5,179 nucleotides of DNA from Bifidobacterium breve (GTDB lineage Bacteria > Actinomycetota > Acidimicrobiia > IMCC26256 > PALSA-555). Location: positions 1 through 5,179 of the forward strand of contig CAMDCC010000222.1 of the NCBI GenBank assembly GCA_945889545.1. The letters run 5' to 3'. The notes under the pieces are model-generated. The model saw only the letters and a program-made list of their open reading frames with translations, did no database searches and was not told the DNA's origin. Positions 1-4,777 of this stretch are shown here, piece by piece; position 1 is the first letter of the stretch; each line of letters opens with the position of its first letter. The translations under genes and the position numbers were made by a program.

Positions 1-14
1 ACCCGTCGAGCCTG

Positions 15-845
15 TCACGACACGAGCGCTGAACCTTGCACGAGGAACAGCGCGACGCTGAGCAGCGATGCGCCGAGCGTCAGGTGCCAGGCGAGGCGGG
101 CGCGGCCCATCGCCGCGGCCACGACCACGCCCGCGATCGTGGCGAGCGCCGCTGCGAGCAGCGCCGTGGTCGCGTCGTCCGGTGAACCGGGTGCGGCGAG
201 GCCGGCCATCGACGCGGCCGTCCCCATGAGCACGGCGGCGAGCAGGATCGACACTCGGGGTCCGAGGCGGTGCGGCAGGCCGCGGATGCCGGTGCGCGCA
301 TCGTCGGCGAAGTCGGGCAACGTGTTCACGAAGTGGGCGCCGGTGCCGAGCAGCGCGGCCGCGGCGATCCCCCACCCGAGAGGCATCGGGTGCCCGGGGA
401 GACCGAGCGTCACGAAGATGGGGAGCGCTCCGAACGCGAACGCGTAGGGCAGCGGGCTCAGCGGACTGTCCTTCAGTCGCACGTTGTACGCCCACGCGAT
501 TCCGACGGCGCCGAGATGCACGAGCGCGGCTCGCCACCCCGAAGCAAACGACAACGGCACGCTGGCCGCGGCCGCCACCACCGCGCCGATGCCGACGGCG
601 CGCGCACTCACCGCGCCGGTCACGATCGGCTTGTCGGTCCGGCCCGCGAGTCGGTCTCGCTCGCGGTCGAGGTAGTCGTTGCTCCACCCGACCGAGAGCT
701 GGCCGACCAGCACCGCGAGCGCAACCCACACACTCCCCCAACCGCGATCGACGGCGACGGCCAACGCGGTTGCCATTGCGGTGACCGCCACCACCGGCGG
801 GAAGTGGCTGGCCCGCAGCAGTGCGACGGGTCGGGAACCGCGCAT
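15..845 (-). CDS. UbiA-family membrane prenyltransferase
   Basis: A 276-residue integral membrane protein of the UbiA superfamily, whose members transfer a polyprenyl chain from its diphosphate onto an aromatic or lipid acceptor in the membrane. The first Asp-rich motif is clear: N56-D57-x-x-D60-x-x-x-D64, followed by the typical GRTDKPI stretch (68-74). The second is D178-x-x-x-D182 in NTLPDFADDARTG. A YNxRLKxSPLSxLPY block (120-134) is also characteristic of the family. Several hydrophobic helices fill the rest, and the length is close to the usual 280-300 residues. The ATG at 845 is chosen because the open frame further upstream lies over the nuclease gene and has the look of a shadow. No Shine-Dalgarno and no TANNNT box precede it, so translation from a nuclease transcript (38 bp gap) is plausible. 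The acceptor cannot be told: the motifs fit MenA-like, chlorophyll-synthase-like and uncharacterised branches, and no quinone or isoprenoid genes are adjacent. Family call is firm; substrate unknown. Confidence 0.9.
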   Translation of the reverse strand: MRGSRPVALLRASHFPPVVAVTAMATALAVAVDRGWGSVWVALAVLVGQLSVGWSNDYLDRERDRLAGRTDKPIVTGAVSARAVGIGAVVAAAASVPLSFASGWRAALVHLGAVGIAWAYNVRLKDSPLSPLPYAFAFGALPIFVTLGLPGHPMPLGWGIAAAALLGTGAHFVNTLPDFADDARTGIRGLPHRLGPRVSILLAAVLMGTAASMAGLAAPGSPDDATTALLAAALATIAGVVVAAAMGRARLAWHLTLGASLLSVALFLVQGSALVS

Positions 846-883
846 GCAAGTCAGGAAGCGATTGGGATGCAGAGGGTCACGTT

Positions 884-1609
884 CTACTCCGAGCTCGCGC
901 ACGCGATGCCGTCGCCGTCGCTGTCGAGGTTGTGCGGGTCGTCGCCGGTCACGGTGATCGGGCCGTCGAAGTCGACACAGTCGTAGTCGGGAGGCGGAGG
1001 CGGTACGCACGCGCCTTGGTAGCCCGAGAGGCACGGGCCATCGTCCGAAGGTGGCGGCCGCTCGCCTCCGACCGCGCCTTGCACCTCGCACTTCGACCAC
1101 AACCCTCGGTTCTCCTCCCGGGCCTCGGCTGCGAGTCGGCGGAACTGCTCGGCATGCTCGACGTTGGGTGGGATCGTCGACACGTAGGCATACCCGCGCC
1201 GCACGATCTCGGCGTTGACGAAGAGGCCGTCGCTCGCTCGGTAGACGTAGGCGAGGAGCCGGTCGTAGCGGTCGCGGGTCTCGACATCGAGCACGAGGCG
1301 CACCTGATCGCCCGCCTCGAGCAGCGATTCCGTGAAGCGAGTCGCGGCATGGCCGTAGCACTCGTCTCCGAACTCGGGATGCTGCGTCTCAGGAGTATCG
1401 ATGCCGATGAGGCGCACGCGCGTCCCGTCGGCGAGCTCGAGCGTGTCGCCGTCGCTCACCGCTTCCAGCTCCGCGGTTCGGTCGCGCGTGTCGGGTTCGA
1501 CCCTCGCCGAGCCGCCGCACGCCGTCAGACCGGCGAGCGCCCCCACCGTCAGCACCACGAGAAGCGCCCGCACCAGCCCCGTCACTGCTTCCCCGAACCC
1601 GCAAGACAT
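884..1609 (-). CDS. Lipoprotein thermonuclease (SNase fold) with excalibur-like C-terminal tail
   Basis: A predicted exported, lipid-anchored nuclease of 241 residues that would cleave DNA or RNA outside the membrane using Ca2+. The N-terminus has a hydrophobic stretch ending in the lipobox L-T-A-C, with C31 the likely lipidated residue. The SNase domain spans about 46-172. Residues matching the staphylococcal nuclease active site are present: DGDT (D55, as D21), R66-LIGI-D71-TP-E74 (as R35, D40, E43) and R117 in RYDRLLAYVY (as R87). The tail (193-241) has a CLSGYQGAC segment, a five-proline run, a DC pair and D229-S-D231-G-D233-G-I-A-C237, an EF-loop-like excalibur element. The start is uncertain. 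ATG 1609 is preferred because a TANNNT box lies 7 nt upstream. A TTG at 1615 is in frame, and a GTG at 1585 (preceded by GGGGAAG) would give a more typical short lipoprotein n-region. Divergent from the HTH gene and upstream of the prenyltransferase. Confidence 0.9.
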   Translation of the reverse strand: MSCGFGEAVTGLVRALLVVLTVGALAGLTACGGSARVEPDTRDRTAELEAVSDGDTLELADGTRVRLIGIDTPETQHPEFGDECYGHAATRFTESLLEAGDQVRLVLDVETRDRYDRLLAYVYRASDGLFVNAEIVRRGYAYVSTIPPNVEHAEQFRRLAAEAREENRGLWSKCEVQGAVGGERPPPSDDGPCLSGYQGACVPPPPPDYDCVDFDGPITVTGDDPHNLDSDGDGIACASSE

Positions 1610-1616
1610 AGACAAG

Positions 1617-1622
1617 ACGATA
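1617..1622 (-). promoter_or_regulatory. -10-like box (TATCGT) for the nuclease gene
   Basis: Read on the minus strand, TATCGT matches TANNNT and ends 7 nt before the ATG at 1609, so transcription would begin at or next to the start codon. No convincing -35 hexamer is seen. It overlaps the -10 box of the divergent HTH gene. Confidence 0.45.
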
Positions 1623-1626
1623 TATT
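1621..1626 (+). promoter_or_regulatory. -10-like box (TATATT) for the HTH/nucleotidyltransferase pair
   Basis: TATATT is the best -10 match in the window (five of six bases of TATAAT). It ends 6 nt before the ATG at 1633, which predicts a leaderless mRNA. It sits in an AT-rich island (about 1603-1626) in otherwise GC-rich DNA. The island contains a near-palindrome centred on ATATAT and AGAC repeated at 1604, 1610 and 1615, any of which might be an operator. No clear -35 element is visible. Confidence 0.55.
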
Positions 1627-1632
1627 GGGGCC

Positions 1633-1962
1633 ATGGAACCGAGTGCCCTCATTCGAGTGGTGCGACGCCGAGCGGGCCTCACCCAAGCCGAGCTGGCCCG
1701 CCGGGCCGGGACCTCCCAGCCCGTGGTGTCTGCCTACGAGCACGGTCGGCGCGATCCGACGATGGGCACATTGCGCCGGCTCGTCGCCGCGGGCGGCGAA
1801 CGCCTCGTCGTCGACGCGGTCGCGCCTGTGGACGGGCCGCCACCCGCGGCCGACGACACCGAGCGAGCCCGTCGGCTGGTCGACGTCTTGCTGCTCGCCG
1901 ATGCCATTCCCACCCGACGCCGTCCGGCCACGATGCGCGTGCCTCGCATGGTGTCGTCGTGA
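1633..1962 (+). CDS. XRE-family helix-turn-helix protein, probable antitoxin/regulator
   Basis: A 109-residue cytoplasmic DNA-binding protein. Residues 6-58 form a Cro/C1-type (XRE) fold: LTQAELARRAGTSQPVVSAYEHG (16-38) holds the scaffold helix T17-A25 and the recognition helix S28-H37, and RRDPTMGTLRRLVAAGG (39-55) is the usual closing segment. The C-terminal tail (about 72-106) has a DTERARRLVDVLLLADAIP stretch followed by arginine- and proline-rich residues. From memory, actinobacterial HTH proteins paired with nucleotidyltransferase genes carry a similar tail. Its stop codon overlaps the start of the next gene by 4 bp (GTGA, 1959-1962), so the two are surely co-transcribed and probably translationally coupled. 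It likely binds its own promoter, as such regulators usually do. The antitoxin role is inferred from arrangement, not from direct evidence. Confidence 0.88.
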   Translation: MEPSALIRVVRRRAGLTQAELARRAGTSQPVVSAYEHGRRDPTMGTLRRLVAAGGERLVVDAVAPVDGPPPAADDTERARRLVDVLLLADAIPTRRRPATMRVPRMVSS

Positions 1963-2507
1963 GCACGCCGACGCTGCCGGAGCGCGTCGTCGCGATCGAT
2001 CACGCGTTGGCTGCCATCCCGCACGCATTCGGTGGCGCGTTGGCATTGGCGTACTACGCGGAGCCGCGCGCGACGATCGACATCGATGTCAACGTGTTCG
2101 TCAGCGCCGACCACTACGCCGAAGTCGCGGGGCCGTTGGTTGCGCTTGGTGTTGCCGCCGATGATCCGCACGCCGCGGCATCGGCCGCGAGCGATGGCCA
2201 GACCCGCGTCATGTGGGACAACACGCCGATCGATCTCTTCTTCGCGTACGACCCGTTCCACGCCGCGGCCGCGGCGGCGCGTCGCACCGTGCCATTCGCG
2301 GAATCGTCGATCGAGATCCTCGCGCCGGAACATCTTGTCGTGTGCAAGACGGTCTTCGACCGACCGCAGGACTGGGTCGATATCGGCGCCATCGTCGAGA
2401 CGGGTGTTGCTCTGGACGCCGCCGAAGTTCTCCGCTGGGTGGGACGGATCGCGGGCGACGACGATCCGCGATACGCGCGCATCGCGGCAATCCTGACTCG
2501 CTCGTGA
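1959..2507 (+). CDS. Nucleotidyltransferase-fold protein, AbiEii/MNT-like, possible toxin
   Basis: A 182-residue cytoplasmic protein starting with GTG inside the stop of the HTH gene. It carries the minimal nucleotidyltransferase signature: G25-G26-A-L-A-L-A-Y-Y followed by PRATIDIDV (36-44), where D41 and D43 would bind the metal. A likely third carboxylate is D92 in TPIDLFF. A later block, LAPEHLVVCKTVFDRPQDWVDI (from 121), with K130 and D141, is typical of small stand-alone family members. Such enzymes transfer a nucleotide or nucleotides to RNA, tRNA or protein. In TA systems, AbiEii/MenT-type members are toxins, whereas MNT-type members are antitoxins paired with HEPN proteins. No HEPN gene is near, which favours the HTH-antitoxin/NTase-toxin reading. 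The target is unknown, and a non-TA role is possible. All key residues are intact and codon usage matches the neighbours. Confidence 0.85.
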   Translation: MSTPTLPERVVAIDHALAAIPHAFGGALALAYYAEPRATIDIDVNVFVSADHYAEVAGPLVALGVAADDPHAAASAASDGQTRVMWDNTPIDLFFAYDPFHAAAAAARRTVPFAESSIEILAPEHLVVCKTVFDRPQDWVDIGAIVETGVALDAAEVLRWVGRIAGDDDPRYARIAAILTRS

Positions 2508-2538
2508 CGACCGGGGACTCCAGCACCGGCCCGGCTGC

Positions 2539-2730
2539 TCAGTCGTCGGACGCTTCATCTTCGGGTACCGGAGCAGTCGACGACTGGCAGCGGGTGTGCA
2601 CGTTGCGCATCGTCTGATCGGTCGGCGAGAACAGCAGCACGCCGGGATCGTTGCGAGTGACCGGCTCGTGGCACACCGCGCACTCGCCGATCGGGGGCTC
2701 GCCACTCTTCTGCGACTGCTCTTGAGGCAC
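2539..2730 (-). CDS. Small CxxC...HxxC probable zinc-binding protein
   Basis: A 63-residue hydrophilic protein that I do not recognise as a named family. Four residues are arranged like a zinc site: C17-x-x-C20, then 24 residues, then H45-x-x-C48, in the form of a treble-clef or zinc-ribbon knuckle pair. H21 could substitute. The ends are polar and probably disordered, with an acidic C-terminus (PEDEASDD). The frame is supported by strong G/C at third codon positions. GTG at 2730 is the only workable start, because an in-frame TAG lies 12 nt upstream and the only later Met is beyond the first cysteines. No Shine-Dalgarno is present; a TAGCCT box ends 6 nt before the GTG. It lies 23 bp after the oxygenase-like gene on the same strand, and its 3' end faces that of the nucleotidyltransferase gene (31 bp apart). 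Function unknown. Confidence 0.72.
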   Translation of the reverse strand: MPQEQSQKSGEPPIGECAVCHEPVTRNDPGVLLFSPTDQTMRNVHTRCQSSTAPVPEDEASDD

Positions 2731-2736
2731 GCGGCG

Positions 2737-2742
2737 AGGCTA
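2737..2742 (-). promoter_or_regulatory. -10-like box (TAGCCT) before the small zinc-binding protein gene
   Basis: On the minus strand TAGCCT (TANNNT) ends 6 nt before the GTG start at 2730. The 12-nt segment from the box to the start codon differs at only two positions from the one before the gene at 3695. The box may instead be chance, with the gene read from the upstream operon. Confidence 0.35.
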
Positions 2743-2753
2743 CTTGCGAGGGT

Positions 2754-3695
2754 TTAGGCGTCGAGGGTGGCGCCGACGGGAACCGCCTCGGGGTAGAGGC
2801 GACGCAGGTCGTCGACGAGCTGCGGGTTCGCGATGGTGGCCGGGTCAAGACGCAGCTGCTCGCCGCGGCAGGCGAGGTCGTCGTTGAAGATGGCGGCGAC
2901 CTCGTCGTGGCCGATCGTGTCGGGCTCGATCCGCTCGCGTTCGGCTTGGTTCTCGTAGACGTGCGCCTTCCACAACACGCTCACGCGGAGGTCTTTGAGG
3001 GGCGCGCGCCAGACCTCGTGCCCGTGGTCGAGCACCGACCAGTCGCCGCGCGAGGTCGGAGCCAGCTCGGCGCGGGCTGTGACCAAGAGCGGCTCGTCGT
3101 CCGCGCCGCCGATCGGCATCACCTGATGGAACATCCCGTGGTTGTCGCCCACCAGCGCGGTGTTCGCCATGTGGCCCACGTGACATTCCGGCAGCGCGTC
3201 GGGCCCATCGGGCCAATACCGGAGGCCGCCGCCGTCGACGTCGTTCATCCACCAGATCGACGTGGCCTGCGTGATCGCCCACGGCTCGAACAACCCCGAC
3301 CAGAACATCGCCCGCAACACATGCATCGGCGTGTTCGTGCGATCCAGGCCCCGAAACACCGGGTTGTCGGTGTGGGCCGGACCGGGCGCCGCGTTCGGTC
3401 CCATCAAGTTCACGTACACGGTGTGGGGGACGATGACCTCGGCGTCGTAGAACTGCCGGGCGGCGTCGATGACTCGCTCGTGATGCAGGAACAGCTCCGC
3501 GCCCGGCACGGCATCGTTCGCGTGCACCCAGTCCTTCTGGAACCACAGCGGAAACGACGGACTGTCGTGGTCGCTGCCGGGACGGAACCATCCGCCGAGC
3601 GGGTGATACGGGGCATTACCTGCGAGCATCTCCACGACCGCGCCGACATCGTCGATGACGTCGTGAAGCAGGACCGGTGGACCGGTGCGGTGCAT
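2754..3695 (-). CDS. Putative Fe(II)/2-oxoglutarate-dependent oxygenase-like protein
   Basis: A 313-residue soluble protein of no family I can name with certainty. The central region reads like a double-stranded beta-helix oxygenase: VYVNLMGPN (93-101), then H108-T-D110 as the HxD pair of the iron facial triad, a distal histidine at H190 in the block from L181 (LVGDNHGMFHQVMPIG), and R208 some 18 residues later, where the 2-oxoglutarate-binding arginine usually lies. Tryptophan/aromatic-rich stretches flank the core (W51-W56 and W132-W149). If real, it would hydroxylate an unknown small molecule or side chain. No signal peptide or membrane helix is seen. The ATG at 3695 follows the stop of the quinone oxidoreductase gene by 9 bp. 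GAGG directly before it is too close to serve as a normal ribosome site, and a TAGCCT box lies 6 nt upstream. The fold is inferred from motif order only. A cupin-like or non-catalytic relative is the main alternative. Confidence 0.7.
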   Translation of the reverse strand: MHRTGPPVLLHDVIDDVGAVVEMLAGNAPYHPLGGWFRPGSDHDSPSFPLWFQKDWVHANDAVPGAELFLHHERVIDAARQFYDAEVIVPHTVYVNLMGPNAAPGPAHTDNPVFRGLDRTNTPMHVLRAMFWSGLFEPWAITQATSIWWMNDVDGGGLRYWPDGPDALPECHVGHMANTALVGDNHGMFHQVMPIGGADDEPLLVTARAELAPTSRGDWSVLDHGHEVWRAPLKDLRVSVLWKAHVYENQAERERIEPDTIGHDEVAAIFNDDLACRGEQLRLDPATIANPQLVDDLRRLYPEAVPVGATLDA

Positions 3696-3701
3696 GCCTC
3701 G

Positions 3702-3707
3702 AGGCTA
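3702..3707 (-). promoter_or_regulatory. -10-like box (TAGCCT) before the oxygenase-like gene
   Basis: On the minus strand TAGCCT ends 6 nt before the ATG at 3695. Its TAG is also the stop codon of the preceding oxidoreductase gene, so the TA may be coincidental. It could give an internal leaderless promoter within the operon. Confidence 0.35.
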
Positions 3708-4664
3708 CGGGACGAGCACGACCCGACCAAACGCCTGGCGGCTCTCGAGGTACGCGTGCGCATCGGCTGCCTCCGCCAGCGGGTACGCACGGTCGACGAC
3801 TACACGCAGCTCGCCGCTCGCGACCGCGTCGAGGTGACGAGCGACCATCGCCTGCACCCGGTCGGTGATGATCTCGGCGCCGAAGAACACGCCGGTGATC
3901 GTGAGGTTCTGCCCCATGAGCGACCAGGCGTCGAACGGCTGCGGATCGCGCCCGGCCTGGCCGACCAACGTGCAGCGGCCCCGATACGCGAGAGCCTGCA
4001 CGCTGCCGACGAGCGTGGAGCCGACCGAATCGACCACGAGATCCACGCCCCGCCCGTCGGTGAGCTCACGTGCCTTCGCCGCGAAGTCGGCGTCCACATA
4101 GTTGATGCCGTGGTCGAGACCGAACTCGCGCAACCGCTCCAGCTTCTCGTCGCTCGATGCAGTTGCCAGCACAGTCGCACCGTGGCGATGGGCAAGTTGG
4201 ATCGCCGCCAGCCCCACGCCGCTCGCTCCGGCCTGGACCAGCACGGTCTCGCCGGGTTGCAGGTGGCCGAACTCGAACAGGCAGTCGTCGGCCGTGCCGA
4301 AGGCGATCGGCACACACGCGGCCTCGACGATGTCAAGGCCATCGGGCACCACCCAGGTCACAATCGAGGGAACGACACGTCGCGCCGCATGCGATCCTTC
4401 GAAGGAGGAGCACACCACCCGCTGGCCAACCGTGCGGTCGGCGACGTCGGCGCCGACTTGCGCGATCGTGCCTGCGCACTGGTACCCGACGATGTGCGGC
4501 ACGCTCGAGAGCTCACCGCCGCCGCGGTTGAGCGTGTCGCCGCCCTCGATGCTCACCGCCTCGACGTCGATGAGCACATCGCCCGGACCACACACTGGGT
4601 CGGGCACGTCCTCGTACTTGAGCACGCTGGGCGGTCCGGTCTCGTAGTACACCGCGGCTTTCAT
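3705..4664 (-). CDS. NADPH:quinone oxidoreductase-like MDR protein
   Basis: A 319-residue medium-chain dehydrogenase/reductase of the quinone oxidoreductase (zeta-crystallin-like) branch, expected to reduce a quinone or an enone/enal with NADPH in the cytoplasm. The GroES-like domain runs from MKAAVYYETGPPSVLKYEDVP through about residue 115, with the family block VGYQCAG (59-65). The Rossmann domain contains AGASGVG (145-151), the nucleotide-binding glycine motif, followed by ATASSDEKLERLREFG, where the serines and lysine (about 170-174) suit NADPH rather than NADH, and GVDLVVDSVG. The cysteine cluster for structural zinc found in alcohol dehydrogenases is absent. The ATG at 4664 is preferred over an in-frame GTG 30 nt upstream because MKAAV is the classic family N-terminus and a TAGCGT box lies 7 nt upstream. 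It is the first gene of a probable three-gene operon. Length is normal; the true substrate is unknown. Confidence 0.92.
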   Translation of the reverse strand: MKAAVYYETGPPSVLKYEDVPDPVCGPGDVLIDVEAVSIEGGDTLNRGGGELSSVPHIVGYQCAGTIAQVGADVADRTVGQRVVCSSFEGSHAARRVVPSIVTWVVPDGLDIVEAACVPIAFGTADDCLFEFGHLQPGETVLVQAGASGVGLAAIQLAHRHGATVLATASSDEKLERLREFGLDHGINYVDADFAAKARELTDGRGVDLVVDSVGSTLVGSVQALAYRGRCTLVGQAGRDPQPFDAWSLMGQNLTITGVFFGAEIITDRVQAMVARHLDAVASGELRVVVDRAYPLAEAADAHAYLESRQAFGRVVLVP

Positions 4665-4671
4665 CGGCCCG

Positions 4672-4677
4672 ACGCTA
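4672..4677 (-). promoter_or_regulatory. -10-like box (TAGCGT) for the quinone oxidoreductase operon
   Basis: On the minus strand TAGCGT (TANNNT) ends 7 nt before the ATG at 4664, giving a predicted leaderless transcript for the first gene of the operon. No strong -35 hexamer is visible, and no Shine-Dalgarno precedes the ATG. Confidence 0.45.
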
Positions 4678-4685
4678 CCGGCGGG

Positions 4686-4701
4686 CACCGCCACAACGGT
4701 G
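4686..4701. repeat. Short inverted repeat in the divergent intergenic region
   Basis: CACCG (4686-4690) and CGGTG (4697-4701) are perfect inverted arms around 6 bases, just upstream of the -10-like box at 4672-4677. It could be a regulator site near the oxidoreductase promoter. It is short enough to arise by chance in GC-rich DNA. Confidence 0.25.
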
Positions 4702-4752
4702 GGCGGACGGGCGACCCTTTGGTGCTCAATGTCCGCCTCGGTCGGCCGATGA

Positions 4753-4777
4753 TTCTTCGGATGGATTCATCGAAGAA
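4753..4777 (+). promoter_or_regulatory. Inverted repeat/hairpin spanning the start codon of the membrane protein gene
   Basis: TTCTTCG (4753-4759) and CGAAGAA (4771-4777) are perfect 7-bp inverted arms. Allowing one bulged G, GATG (4760-4763) pairs with CATC (4768-4771), so about ten pairs can close a GATT tetraloop. The ATG at 4761 lies in the stem. The same DNA also contains an 8-of-10 direct repeat, GATTCTTCGG (4751) and GATTCATCGA (4764). It may be an mRNA structure hiding the start, or a DNA operator. Confidence 0.4.

Noticed and set aside
846..1361. Upstream in-frame extension of the prenyltransferase frame on the minus strand, to 448 residues
   Set aside because: It is arginine-rich, low-complexity sequence antiparallel in frame to nothing useful and lying over the well-supported nuclease gene in another frame. 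UbiA homology-type sequence starts only after the ATG at 845.
821..2164. Long plus-strand open frame of 447 codons
   Set aside because: It runs antisense through the nuclease and out of frame through the HTH and nucleotidyltransferase genes, with no domain pattern. Typical high-GC shadow frame.
1633..2507. Recent horizontal transfer of the HTH/NTase pair judged from composition
   Set aside because: Codon use and GC content look like the flanking genes, and there are no flanking direct repeats, integrase or transposase fragments. Only gene content hints at mobility.
2508..2538. Possible bidirectional terminator between the convergent genes
   Set aside because: The 31-bp gap and neighbouring bases contain only a short, mismatched GC-rich inverted repeat (AGCA...TGCT near 2522-2539) and no T-run, so no terminator can be supported.
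4102..4647. Plus-strand frame of 181 codons opposite the quinone oxidoreductase
   Set aside because: Serine/threonine/proline-rich mirror of a gene with textbook MDR motifs. No motif of its own.
4665..4694. GTG at 4694 as the start of the quinone oxidoreductase
   Set aside because: It would add ten residues (MAVPAGSVGP) before the classic MKAAV start, with no ribosome site. The ATG at 4664 has a TANNNT box at leaderless spacing.
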